DNA from: Sphingomonadaceae bacterium OTU29LAMAA1
GTDB taxonomy: Bacteria; Pseudomonadota; Alphaproteobacteria; Sphingomonadales; Sphingomonadaceae
Reading direction: 5' to 3'
Assembly: GCA_024072375.1 (NCBI GenBank)
Contig: CP099617.1
Span: 3,479,001-3,543,000 of the forward strand
DNA: 64,000 nucleotides
Below are positions 8,559 through 18,454 of the stretch, in pieces. The stretch's first letter is position 1, and every line of letters starts with the position of its first letter. The position numbers and the translations under genes were made by a program. The notes beneath the pieces were generated by a model. The model was not told the DNA's origin. It was given only the letters and a program-made list of their open reading frames with translations, and ran no database searches.

Positions 8559-9119
8559 TCACCCTCGCACGACGCCGGTGTCCGCGAAACGGCGCGGTTC
8601 ATCGGGCGGTGTCGTGGGCTCCGCGAGTTCGCACTGCCAATAGCCGACGTCGATCCACTGCCCGTGCTTGTAGCCGATCTCGCGGAAGACGCCGGCGCGG
8701 CGGAAGCCCACCGATTCGTGCAGGGTGATCGAGGTGCTGTTCGGCAGCGCGATCCGGCCGATCGCCTGGGTGAAGCCCTGTGCCCGCAACGTGTCGACCA
8801 ATGCTTCGTACAGCAATCGCCCGACACCCTGCCTTTGCGCCACGTCGGCGACGTAGATGCTGGTCTCGACCACCCAGCGATACGCCTCCCGCTCCGAAAA
8901 GCGCGTCGCATAGGCGTAACCCAGCACACCCCCGGTCGCATCGCCGTTGGTGGCGACGATCCACGGGTACAATCCGGCGGACGAGGCCATCCGGGTCCGC
9001 ATCGCGCGGGTATCGGGCGCCTCCGTCTCGAACGACACCGTGCCGGCAAGCACGTGGGGGGCATAGATCGCGGCGATCGCGCCCGCATCCTCGGGCGTCG
9101 CCGGGCGTATCGCGATCAT
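8559..9119 (-). CDS. GNAT N-acetyltransferase, phosphinothricin acetyltransferase-like
   Basis: A 186-residue GNAT protein. It starts IRPATPEDAGAIAAIYAPHV, has the acetyl-CoA loop RQGVGRLLYEAL (motif A) and then the SITLHESVGFRRAGVFREIGYK segment typical of the Pat/Bar/MnaT subgroup. These enzymes acetylate free amino groups of phosphinothricin, methionine sulfone/sulfoximine or similar compounds; substrate cannot be assigned. The start codon is one base beyond the sppA stop, so the two are co-transcribed. Confidence 0.88.
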   Translation of the reverse strand: MIAIRPATPEDAGAIAAIYAPHVLAGTVSFETEAPDTRAMRTRMASSAGLYPWIVATNGDATGGVLGYAYATRFSEREAYRWVVETSIYVADVAQRQGVGRLLYEALVDTLRAQGFTQAIGRIALPNSTSITLHESVGFRRAGVFREIGYKHGQWIDVGYWQCELAEPTTPPDEPRRFADTGVVRG

Positions 9120-9120
9120 C

Positions 9121-10995
9121 CTACAGTCCGACCCGGGCCAGGATCAGGTCGAGCAGCCGGGCGTCCGACCCTGCGGTGTCGCTCGGCCCGAGGCCACCGC
9201 ATTCCAGGCAGCGGACCTGTACCGATCCGGCGGTGGCGAGGCGCTTCACGTCGCCTAGCGCCTGTGCGAGCAGCCCGCGCCGCTCCGCCGCGATCCGCGC
9301 GAACACGTCGCCGCCGGTCGCGTCGTCGTCGTCCTTTTCGGCGAAGCTGGCTGCGATCTGTGCCGCGAAGCCGGGCTCCTTTTCCAGATATTCGGCATGG
9401 ATCTTGGCCGGATCGAGCCGGGCGCGTTTCGCCGCCTCCGCGATCGCGTCCTGCAACCCGCCGAACCGGTCGACCAGCTTCAGCTGCCGTGCCGTGCCGC
9501 CATCCCACACGCGCCCCTGTGCGATCTGGTCGACCCGCTCGGGCGTCATGCCGCGCGACTGTGCGACCCGGCCGAGGAACTGGCGATAGCCGTTCTCGAT
9601 ACCCGCCTGCAGGATCGCATCCAGCTCCGGCGTGGTGCCGGCGTACACGTCCGGCTGTCCCGACAGCGGCGTCGACTTCACGCCGTCGGTCGTGACACCG
9701 ATCCTGGCCAGCGTCTTCTCGAAGGTCGGGATGATGCCGAAGATTCCGATCGATCCGGTGATCGTCGCCGGCTCCGCAAAGATCACGTCACCGGGTGTCG
9801 ACACCCAATAGCCACCCGACGCGGCCAACCCGCCCATCGAGACGACGATCGGCAGCCCCTTCTTCTTCGCTTCCAGGATCGCCAGCCGGATCCGCTCCGA
9901 TGCCAGCACCGATCCGCCCGGCGAATCGACCCGCACCACCAGCGCCTTCAGGTTCTTGGTGGCGAGCCCGTTCAGGATCAGCTTGGCGATGGTATCGCCG
10001 TGCGCGCTGCCGGGGCCGCCCTCGCCATCGACGATGTCGCCGGCGATCGTGACGACGCCAATGCCGTCGCCCGCCTTCGACAACGGATGGGCGCCGATCC
10101 ACGCGTCGTACCGGATCGTCGTAAAATTGCCGATCGGCTTGCGTGTATCGCTGCCAACCAGGGCGGCGACGCGCTGGCCGAAGGCGGTGCGGTCGCCCAG
10201 CTTGTCGACGATGCCCGCCGACAGATTCGCCCTGGCGATGTCTCCGTTCGCCGCGACGATCACCCGTTCGGGACTGTTGAGGAATTGCGCCACCTGCGCT
10301 TTCGGCCGCGCTTTGGCGACCGCGTCCTGCCACTGGCCGAACAGCGATCCGAGCAGTTGCCGGCTCGCCTCGCGCGCCTCCGGGCTCTGGTCGGTGCGGG
10401 TATAGGGCTCGACGAAGCTCTTGAACTTGCCGACGCGGTAGACGTGCGTGTTGACGCCCAGCTTGTCGATCAGACCCTTGTAATACAGCTGGTTGCCGCC
10501 CGGTCCGGTGAACAGCGTGCCGCCCAGCGGGTTGACCCAGATCTCGCTCGCGTTCGCCGCGAGCCGATAACCGGAATCGGTATAGGCGGTCGCATAGGCC
10601 AACACCGGCTTTTTGGTATCGCGGAATCGGCGGATCGCATCGGCGATCTCGTTCAGCGTCGCCGGATAACCGCCACCGAACCGGTCGAGGTCCAGCACCA
10701 GTGCCTTGACCCGATCGTCGGTCCGCGCCTCGTCGATCGCGCGCAGCACATCGCGGGCGCGATATTGCCGCGGCATCGACTGCCCCGACAGCGCGGCGAA
10801 CGGCGCCTGCTCCTCGGGCTGTTCGACGATGGTGCCGTCGAGGTCGAGCACCAGCGCACCCGTCGGGATCGCCTTCGTCCCCGGCCGCGCATTGAGCGCC
10901 GCGAACAGCAGACCGAAGAACAGCAGCATCGCGATCAGGACCAGCCCGTCCTTGATCGCCACCAGCAGCTTCCATGCGCCCCGAACCAGCTTCAC
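9121..10995 (-). CDS. sppA: Signal peptide peptidase SppA, long (67K) type
   Basis: A 624-residue membrane-anchored serine protease that degrades cleaved signal peptides. There is one N-terminal membrane segment (about residues 13-35) and two tandem S49 domains. The catalytic dyad is recognisable: Lys192 in GKFKSFVEP from the first half and Ser393 in LAASGGYW from the second, matching the spacing of Escherichia coli Lys209/Ser409. The start is GTG at 10995, supported by TAGGAGC six to seven bases upstream. It heads a minus-strand run with the acetyltransferase and small membrane protein. Confidence 0.95.
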   Translation of the reverse strand: MKLVRGAWKLLVAIKDGLVLIAMLLFFGLLFAALNARPGTKAIPTGALVLDLDGTIVEQPEEQAPFAALSGQSMPRQYRARDVLRAIDEARTDDRVKALVLDLDRFGGGYPATLNEIADAIRRFRDTKKPVLAYATAYTDSGYRLAANASEIWVNPLGGTLFTGPGGNQLYYKGLIDKLGVNTHVYRVGKFKSFVEPYTRTDQSPEAREASRQLLGSLFGQWQDAVAKARPKAQVAQFLNSPERVIVAANGDIARANLSAGIVDKLGDRTAFGQRVAALVGSDTRKPIGNFTTIRYDAWIGAHPLSKAGDGIGVVTIAGDIVDGEGGPGSAHGDTIAKLILNGLATKNLKALVVRVDSPGGSVLASERIRLAILEAKKKGLPIVVSMGGLAASGGYWVSTPGDVIFAEPATITGSIGIFGIIPTFEKTLARIGVTTDGVKSTPLSGQPDVYAGTTPELDAILQAGIENGYRQFLGRVAQSRGMTPERVDQIAQGRVWDGGTARQLKLVDRFGGLQDAIAEAAKRARLDPAKIHAEYLEKEPGFAAQIAASFAEKDDDDATGGDVFARIAAERRGLLAQALGDVKRLATAGSVQVRCLECGGLGPSDTAGSDARLLDLILARVGL

Positions 10996-11186
10996 GTCAT
11001 GCTCCTACAAACCTGCTCCAGCGCTAGAGCAGGGGAGGGCGCGACGCAACGGCCCGTATTAGGATGGTAAGACAGGGGCGCCGGCATGTTTGTTGAAGGA
11101 TCGTGGGACCAAAATGCGGTAGCGGTTGGTTGACCGAAGGTGACGGGTCGGTGGACCCGGTCGCTGAGGATGAGGGGGAGCTGACA

Positions 11187-11867
11187 TTGGCGGTCGTCCG
11201 ATTGTTTTCGCTGGATTCCCGCACCTCGATCGCGCGCTGGCTGGTCGTCCTGGCCTGCGTCCTAGCATCGCTTTGGTGCCTGATCCGACTGTTGCGGTTC
11301 GTCGACGGCATTCCGATCATCCCGGTCTGGACGCTGGCCGCGCTGCTGCTCGGCAAGCTTTTCGTCGAATCGGTTCGTCGACTGCACGATTGCGGGCAGA
11401 ACGCGGGGGTCGCGCTGGCAGGCATGGCCGGAATCGGGATTCTGCTGGCGACGGCATCTCTGAGATGGTCGGGGCACGGCGCAGACGGAATTGCATGGGG
11501 CGCGCGGATGTTCGCGATCGTCGCGACGGGCGTGATGTTTCTGCGGCCGGGAAGTGCGTACGCCAATGCATATGGCCCGCCCGCACAAGGCATGGCTTCT
11601 CCGGTATCGAGCGTGTCCGGTGGCAAGGCCGGAGTGTTCGTAGCCACGGGTTTTGGACTGGTGGGCCTTGCTGCCGGACTGGGGGTTCTCGCCTGGCAAT
11701 CTGCCCTCGACAGCCAGCGCGACGCGCGCATGGAACGCGTCGCGACTGATCCGCCGCCAACGTCGGCAGACATCGGAACGCGGTCGGACGACACTCCGCT
11801 CGACAACGAAAATGCCGCGACATCCGATCGTATCGATGCCCTGTTAAACGAAGGGGGCGTCCGATGA
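11187..11867 (+). CDS. DUF805-like membrane protein with C-terminal extension
   Basis: A 226-residue membrane protein. The TTG at 11187 is preferred: GAGGGGGAG lies six bases upstream and the DUF805 domain then begins at once with LFSLDSRTSIARW. An upstream GTG at 11103 would add 28 unrelated residues. The RRLHD motif at 64-68 is characteristic of DUF805, a family of small multi-pass proteins of unknown function. Three further membrane segments follow, then a charged, apparently disordered tail (about residues 175-226). The stop overlaps the next gene by ATGA, so the two products are probably made together. Base composition looks slightly less GC-rich than its neighbours. Confidence 0.7.
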   Translation: MAVVRLFSLDSRTSIARWLVVLACVLASLWCLIRLLRFVDGIPIIPVWTLAALLLGKLFVESVRRLHDCGQNAGVALAGMAGIGILLATASLRWSGHGADGIAWGARMFAIVATGVMFLRPGSAYANAYGPPAQGMASPVSSVSGGKAGVFVATGFGLVGLAAGLGVLAWQSALDSQRDARMERVATDPPPTSADIGTRSDDTPLDNENAATSDRIDALLNEGGVR

Positions 11868-12835
11868 TCACGGGTAACGCAACCCGGCTGAAAGCGGCCC
11901 AGACCCTGTTATTGCGGTTCATCGAGATCGGCCGGAATTCCGATCCGAAGCGCCGTCCGGCCCTGCAACGCAGCCCGGCGGGCTGGCCGATTGCGCGTGA
12001 CCCGTTCGCACGTCAGATCAAGGCGCGCCTCGATGGCCAGCTCCCCAATCAGCTCGAGACATCCTATTGTGGTCCTGCGGCCTTTTTATACTGCCTGTTG
12101 CACGATCGTCCCGACGTTTATGTCACATATGCTCTGTCGCTGTGGGAGCGGGGGCATTTCCGATTCGGCAATCGCAATGCCACGCTGACCCTGTCGAGCG
12201 ACGACGGGCAGGTCGCAGCGGCCAAGGCGTTGACGACCGTACGTGCGAAAGACGCCGGTCACCGGCATATCGACGACATCGACTGGATGACGATGTCCTG
12301 TCTCAGCGCATCGACGCGACCGCTGGATGTCGGGGCGGTGAAGCCCAAGGATCAATTCGGCTCGATCTCCTATCCCGGCGTCGTCCGAAAATGGTTCGTC
12401 GCAGCCGGTGCGGGCGTCAGGGCCGACACGATGGGTGCAGGGCTTATGAAAAGTTCGATGCTGGCGACGTTGAGTCTGATGAAGCAATGGACCGGCAGCT
12501 GGATCGTCCTGCAGATCGATTCCAGCCTGTTGCAGGGCGGCACGACCAACACTTTCACCAAACGACACTGGGTCGTGGTCGATCCGCATCGTCGCCCGAT
12601 GGTCCGCAAAGGCGCGGGCGGACCTGTGGTCCCGCTCGGTGATGCAGCGGAAGATCTTTGGAAAGAACCATCCGGGGATATCGCGCGCGGATTGCAGGGT
12701 GCGCACATGCGGGACTGGGATACGAATCTCAGCATCGTGACATGGGGCGACGAGCATCATGCCATTCATGGGCGAAAGCTCGGGCAGACGATCGGCCGTA
12801 TCTATGGCGGGTTCGCCTTTTCCCGGTTCAGATAG
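11864..12835 (+). CDS. Uncharacterised protein with papain/C39-like Gln-Cys-His signature
   Basis: A 323-residue protein, mostly soluble in appearance, with no signal peptide. It contains NQLETSYCGPAAF, in which Gln63 precedes Cys69 by exactly six positions, the spacing of the oxyanion Gln and nucleophile Cys in papain and C39-type peptidases. The CGPA context is also C39-like. HWVVVDP (His235, Asp240) is a good candidate for the remaining catalytic residues. Between them lies DDIDWMTMSCLSAS and a predicted alpha/beta region. This suggests a cysteine peptidase, amidase or transferase fold; activity is inferred, not shown. It is translationally coupled to the DUF805-like gene. It could be a toxin or effector with a membrane partner, or a housekeeping peptidase. 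Confidence 0.7.
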   Translation: MITGNATRLKAAQTLLLRFIEIGRNSDPKRRPALQRSPAGWPIARDPFARQIKARLDGQLPNQLETSYCGPAAFLYCLLHDRPDVYVTYALSLWERGHFRFGNRNATLTLSSDDGQVAAAKALTTVRAKDAGHRHIDDIDWMTMSCLSASTRPLDVGAVKPKDQFGSISYPGVVRKWFVAAGAGVRADTMGAGLMKSSMLATLSLMKQWTGSWIVLQIDSSLLQGGTTNTFTKRHWVVVDPHRRPMVRKGAGGPVVPLGDAAEDLWKEPSGDIARGLQGAHMRDWDTNLSIVTWGDEHHAIHGRKLGQTIGRIYGGFAFSRFR

Positions 12836-12898
12836 TCTAGCGGTCGCTCCGCCTGTCCCGCACGATGCATGACTGGTGATTTCCCCGTCGCCACGCCC

Positions 12899-12927
12899 TT
12901 GACGACTCACGCCCTCCGGCACATATC
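12899..12927 (+). promoter_or_regulatory. Candidate sigma-70 type promoter of groESL
   Basis: TTGACG at 12899-12904 and CATATC at 12922-12927 are separated by 17 bases. The expected start point falls at the left edge of the CIRCE element, the usual arrangement for HrcA repression. The -10 match is modest. Confidence 0.55.
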
Positions 12928-12934
12928 CCCGGCG

Positions 12935-12961
12935 TTGGCACTCGCATAATGTGAGTGCCAG
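12935..12961 (+). promoter_or_regulatory. CIRCE operator (HrcA binding site)
   Basis: TTGGCACTC, nine bases, GAGTGCCAG: a nine-base inverted repeat matching the CIRCE consensus TTAGCACTC-N9-GAGTGCTAA in seven of nine positions per arm. It lies 35 bases before the groES start codon. HrcA bound here would repress groESL until heat stress. The hrcA gene itself is not in this window. Confidence 0.93.
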
Positions 12962-12996
12962 AAATCTGTCACACTGACCAAAAGAGGGACTCAGCA

Positions 12997-13284
12997 ATGA
13001 ACTTTCGTCCGTTGCACGACCGCGTCCTCGTTCGCCGCGTAGAGGCGGAAGAGAAGACGGCCGGCGGGATCATCATTCCCGACACCGCCAAGGAAAAGCC
13101 GCAAGAGGGTGAAGTCGTCGCCGCCGGCACCGGCGCGCGCGCCGAAAACGGCACGATCACCCCGCTCGACGTCAAGGCCGGCGACAAGATCCTGTTCGGC
13201 AAATGGTCGGGCACCGAGGTCAAGGTCGACGGTGAAGACCTGCTCATCATGAAGGAATCCGACATCCTTGGGATCGTTGGCTAA
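12997..13284 (+). CDS. groES: Co-chaperonin GroES
   Basis: A 95-residue lid protein for GroEL, exactly the family length. It starts [29 protein letters not shown], containing the mobile loop (about residues 17-32), and ends with the conserved [15 protein letters not shown]. The ATG at 12997 follows AGAGGGAC. It is the first gene of groESL behind the CIRCE operator, with a 106-base gap to groEL. Confidence 0.98.
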   Translation: MNFRPLHDRVLVRRVEAEEKTAGGIIIPDTAKEKPQEGEVVAAGTGARAENGTITPLDVKAGDKILFGKWSGTEVKVDGEDLLIMKESDILGIVG

Positions 13285-13348
13285 CGCCAACAGGCTCGAG
13301 AATATCGGCTGATTCTCGCGTCCGGGAGCGATTTCGACCCGGACGTAG

Positions 13349-15034
<1,686 letters not shown>

Positions 15035-15039
15035 TTTCG

Positions 15040-15067
15040 GTCGGGCGGAGCCAAGGCTCCGCCCGAC
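15040..15067 (+). terminator. groEL terminator hairpin
   Basis: GTCGGGCGGAGCC pairs perfectly with GGCTCCGCCCGAC around an AA loop, starting five bases after the groEL stop. No T-tract follows, so termination may be partial; the hairpin could also stabilise the mRNA end. Confidence 0.75.
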
Positions 15068-15157
15068 ACGAAATCAGAACCGGCCGGCGGGATCGGCAAC
15101 GCCGAACCCGTACCGACGTGCCAGCACCGGCTTTGCCGGTGCTCGTTCCAGGCAAAA

Positions 15158-15193
15158 ACGAAGGGCCGGGGAAGCAATCCCCCGGCCCTTCGT
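15158..15193. terminator. Second strong hairpin downstream of groEL
   Basis: ACGAAGGGCCGGGG pairs perfectly with CCCCGGCCCTTCGT (14 bp, eight-base loop). A smaller perfect hairpin, AGCACCGGC-TTT-GCCGGTGCT, lies just before it at 15123-15143. Together with the 15040 hairpin they make a stack of three stem-loops after groEL. Confidence 0.65.
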
Positions 15194-15220
15194 CATTCCC
15201 GTCAAAGCAACTCACAACCC

Positions 15221-15308
15221 GTGCTCCTGCGAACGCAGGAGCCCAGTGTTCCGAATACTTCAAGCCGTGGTCCTGCCCCACCCTGGGTTCCTGCGTTCGC
15301 AGGAACAC
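15221..15308. repeat. Inverted-repeat element, family B (CTGCGAACGCAGGA arms)
   Basis: The arms at 15221-15246 and 15283-15308 are reverse complements at 24 of 26 positions; each contains the small palindrome TCCTGCGAACGCAGGA. The 36-base spacer shows nothing else. It occupies the 350-base gap between groEL and the DUF3429 gene and resembles the short palindromic repeats scattered through sphingomonad genomes. Confidence 0.8.
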
Positions 15309-15384
15309 GCAGATGCGATGTCATGCGCAAGCCTCGCTTCACCGGACGAAGCAACCCACGCCCCACCCGCACGTTGCCGTCATC

Positions 15385-15846
15385 ATGAACATCGACGCGA
15401 CCCGCCCCGACATCCCCGCCGACGGCGCGATCCTCGGCTACGGCCCGATGCTTCCGCTCGTCGCGGCCGGCGCGGGCGCATGGCTGCTTCCCCAGCCATG
15501 GCCATTCTGGGCGGTGCAACTCGGCATTATCTGGGGTGCATTGGTGCTCGCGTTTATCGCCGGCGTCCGCCGCGGGTTCGGCTTCGGCTATCCGAACGCC
15601 TCGAAGCCGGCGGAGATCAGCGCCAGCATCGCCTATTTCACGCTCGCGGGTCTCGCCCTCGTCATCGGCCGCCCGTCGATGGCGTTGATGCCGCTGATCA
15701 TCGCCTACGGCCTCGCCGCCCTGCTCGATCGCCGTGCCGCACTGGCGGGGAATGCACCCGCCTATTTCGCGACGCTGCGGCCCCGTCAGCTGCTGATCGG
15801 CGCTGCGGGGCTGGCGGGTTTATGGGCGTGGACGATCAGCTACTGA
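15385..15846 (+). CDS. DUF3429-like membrane protein
   Basis: A 153-residue protein with four to five membrane segments. It starts near ILGYGPMLPLVAAGAG and contains the LAFIAGVRRGFGFG segment that resembles the core of DUF3429, a family with no known function. The frame is open further upstream through the repeat element; the ATG at 15385 excludes it. It converges on manC, and its stop abuts the manC stop. Confidence 0.75.
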   Translation: MNIDATRPDIPADGAILGYGPMLPLVAAGAGAWLLPQPWPFWAVQLGIIWGALVLAFIAGVRRGFGFGYPNASKPAEISASIAYFTLAGLALVIGRPSMALMPLIIAYGLAALLDRRAALAGNAPAYFATLRPRQLLIGAAGLAGLWAWTISY

Positions 15847-16887
15847 TCAGGCGTCTTTCATCGCCTCGATCAGCTTCTTGACCTCCTGACTTCGGCCACG
15901 CGGCAGGATCAGGACGTCGTTGCCGCTCGCCACGACGATCAGGTCGCTGATCCCGACCGCCGAAACGCGGATACCGTCGGTGCGGATCAGGCAATCGCGC
16001 ACGTCGATCGCCAGCACCTCGCCACGGTGGGCGTTTCCGTCGCCGTCGCGATCGCTGATCGCATGCAGCGCGTCCCAGCTGCCGACGTCGCTCCAGCCCA
16101 TATCGACCGGCACGACGGCGACACGCTCGGCGCGTTCCATCACCGCATAGTCGATCGAATCCGACGGGGACGCGGCGAAGGCGTCGGCATCGGGATAGAT
16201 CCGCCCGCCATCACGCCGCGCCCCGGTCATGGCATCCTGCGCGGCGGTCAGCATCGCGGGAGCATGCGCTGCCAGTTCACCGAGAAAGATATCCGCGCGG
16301 AACAGGAAGATGCCGCCGTTCCACGCGTGATCGCCGGATGCCAGCATCTCTTCGGCCCGCTCCCGGATCGGTTTCTCGACGAAGCGGGCGACCCGGTGAA
16401 CGCCGTTCGTCAGCGGCTCGCCGATCCTGATCCAGCCATACCCCGTTTCCGGCGCGTCGGGAGCGATCCCGAACGTGACCGGCCAACCCTCCGCGACCAG
16501 CGGCATCGCTGCCTCGATGGCGGCGTGAAAAGCGGCGACGTCGGCGATGACGTGATCGGACGGCATCACCAGCAACGCATCCTCGCCCTTCGCTGCCAAG
16601 GCGGCAAGCGCGATCGCCGGCGCGGTGTTACGCGCGACAGGCTCGAGGATCACCGCCTGCGGCGTCGCGCCTACGGCGCTCAACTGTTCGTCGATGTGAT
16701 CGGCGTGCCGGGCGCTGGCCACCACGATCGGCGCTGCGAACGCCTCGCCATGCGCTCGCCTCGCGGTCAGCTGCAGCATCGTTTCCTCGGCGGTCAACGC
16801 CAGCAGCTGCTTGGGCATTTCCGGGCGCGACATCGGCCATAGCCGGGTGCCTGATCCTCCGGAAAGGATCACGGGAACGATCGTCAT
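15847..16887 (-). CDS. manC: Mannose-1-phosphate guanylyltransferase
   Basis: A 346-residue cytosolic nucleotidyltransferase making GDP-mannose from mannose-1-phosphate and GTP. The nucleotide-binding motif GGSGTRLWPMS follows directly after MTIVPVILS, and FVEKP and the DMGWSDVGSWDALH segment of the family are present. There is no C-terminal phosphomannose isomerase domain, so this is the monofunctional form. The start at 16887 is chosen because it puts the motif at the usual position. It is divergent from the exopolysaccharide sugar transferase, to which it probably supplies precursor for a mannose-containing polymer. Confidence 0.93.
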   Translation of the reverse strand: MTIVPVILSGGSGTRLWPMSRPEMPKQLLALTAEETMLQLTARRAHGEAFAAPIVVASARHADHIDEQLSAVGATPQAVILEPVARNTAPAIALAALAAKGEDALLVMPSDHVIADVAAFHAAIEAAMPLVAEGWPVTFGIAPDAPETGYGWIRIGEPLTNGVHRVARFVEKPIRERAEEMLASGDHAWNGGIFLFRADIFLGELAAHAPAMLTAAQDAMTGARRDGGRIYPDADAFAASPSDSIDYAVMERAERVAVVPVDMGWSDVGSWDALHAISDRDGDGNAHRGEVLAIDVRDCLIRTDGIRVSAVGISDLIVVASGNDVLILPRGRSQEVKKLIEAMKDA

Positions 16888-16919
16888 GGTGGGTGAGAAA
16901 CTCCTTGGACGTATCATCA

Positions 16920-16945
16920 TAGCTGAACGAGCCGTAGCTGAACGA
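16920..16945. repeat. Short direct repeats between manC and the sugar transferase gene
   Basis: TAGCTGAACGA occurs twice, 15 bases apart start to start, in the divergent 174-base intergenic region. Its place between two exopolysaccharide genes makes a regulator binding site possible, but no known operator is recognised and no clear sigma-54 promoter was found here. Confidence 0.45.
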
Positions 16946-17061
16946 ATGCAGCGACGAAACGACCCAGATGAAGCGCCTCTTCAAGCTTTCTTTGCTTTTT
17001 TCTGCGAGGCGGAAAGTTGCCTGTCGGAAAAGCTTACAGGCGCGGTCGGAAGGAAGCGGGG

Positions 17062-18450
17062 ATGATCCGCGTTTTCAAGCATTACGTTCCCTATGCCGTG
17101 CTGCTGCTCGGACTGGTGGATGCGGTCCTGCTGATCGCCTCGGCGGAACTGGGCTGGGTGATCCGTGCGCACCAGATCGGCATGCTGATCGAGCCAACCT
17201 CGTCGCGCCTGCCGCAATTGCTATCGTTCGCGTTCGCTCTTCAGATCGCACTGGTCGCGGTCGGCGCCTATGGCGTCGCGTCGTTCCTGTCGCTGCGCTT
17301 CGCCGCGGCACGGCTGGCGGTTGCGATCCTGCTGGGGGTCAGCTTCCTCTCCATCCTCTTCTTCCTCGTTCCACCACTGGCATTGTGGCGATCGAACCTC
17401 GCCTATGCGACGCTGATCGCGGGAATCCTGCTGGTCGTGGTTCGGGCGTTGCTGGGCCGGACGTTGGGCAGCGAGACCTTCAAGCGGCGGATCATCGTGC
17501 TGGGGGCGGGGCATCGCGCCGCCCGCATCGGTGGACTGGCCGCGCTACCGGGATCGAATGTCGTCGTCGCCGGCTATGTCGCGATGGGGGAGGCCAACCC
17601 GGTCATCACGGACGCCGTTCCGCGCGACCGGATTCCCAATCTCGCCGCGCATGTCGTCGATAACGGCGCGAGCGAAGTCGTTCTGGCACTCGAGGAACGC
17701 CGCAACGCCTTGCCGCTGAAGGATCTGCTGCGCGTCAAGACGACGGGCGTGATGGTCAGCGAGATCTCCAGCTTTCTCGAGCGCGAGACGGGGCGGATCG
17801 ACCTCAATTCCGTCAATCCGTCGTGGCTGATCTTCTCGGACGGCTTCGCCTCCGGCCGCATGCTGTCGAGCGCCTTCAAGCGGGCGTTCGACGTCGTCGC
17901 CAGCCTGCTGCTGCTGTTCCTGACGCTCCCGGTGATCCTCCTCACCGCCGCCGCGATCAAGCTCGAATCCAAGGGCCCCGCCTTCTACCGCCAGCGCCGC
18001 GTCGGCCTGTACAATCAGGGCTTCGACATCATCAAGTTGCGCTCGATGCGGCAGGATGCGGAAGTTGCTGGCAAGGCTGTATGGGCGGAAAAGGACGATC
18101 CCCGCATCACCCGGGTCGGCCGATTCATCCGTATGGTGCGCATCGACGAACTGCCGCAGACGTGGACGGTGCTGAAAGGCGAGATGAGCTTCGTCGGCCC
18201 GCGTCCCGAACGCCCGCAATTCGTCGAACAGCTCGAACAGCAGATTCCGTATTATGCCGAGCGCCACATGGTGAAGCCCGGCATCACCGGCTGGGCGCAG
18301 ATCAACTACCCCTATGGCGCGTCGATCGAGGATGCCCGCCACAAGCTGGAATACGACCTCTATTACGCCAAGAACTATTCGCCCTTCCTCGACCTGCTGA
18401 TCCTGCTCCAGACGCTGCGCGTGGTGCTCTGGCCGTCAGGAGCACGCTGA
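17062..18450 (+). CDS. Exopolysaccharide polyprenyl-phosphate sugar transferase (PEP-CTERM/exosortase-associated type)
   Basis: A 462-residue membrane enzyme that transfers the first sugar-1-phosphate to undecaprenyl phosphate. The N-terminal half has four to five membrane segments and a Rossmann-like CoA-binding domain (IIVLGAGHRAARIGGL, about residues 145-160). The C-terminal catalytic domain begins KRAFDVVASLLLLFLTLP and carries FYRQRRVG, KLRSM and DELPQTWTVLKGEMSFVGPRPE. Overall it matches the subfamily tied to exosortase loci. The ATG at 17062 follows AGGAAG. Four bases separate it from prsK, which supports this subfamily call. Confidence 0.92.
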   Translation: MIRVFKHYVPYAVLLLGLVDAVLLIASAELGWVIRAHQIGMLIEPTSSRLPQLLSFAFALQIALVAVGAYGVASFLSLRFAAARLAVAILLGVSFLSILFFLVPPLALWRSNLAYATLIAGILLVVVRALLGRTLGSETFKRRIIVLGAGHRAARIGGLAALPGSNVVVAGYVAMGEANPVITDAVPRDRIPNLAAHVVDNGASEVVLALEERRNALPLKDLLRVKTTGVMVSEISSFLERETGRIDLNSVNPSWLIFSDGFASGRMLSSAFKRAFDVVASLLLLFLTLPVILLTAAAIKLESKGPAFYRQRRVGLYNQGFDIIKLRSMRQDAEVAGKAVWAEKDDPRITRVGRFIRMVRIDELPQTWTVLKGEMSFVGPRPERPQFVEQLEQQIPYYAERHMVKPGITGWAQINYPYGASIEDARHKLEYDLYYAKNYSPFLDLLILLQTLRVVLWPSGAR

Positions 18451-18454
18451 GGCC

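Noticed and set aside
11103..11186. GTG at 11103 as start of the DUF805-like gene
   Set aside because: It lacks a ribosome site and adds residues unlike the family, while TTG at 11187 has GAGGGGGAG at the right distance and begins the domain.
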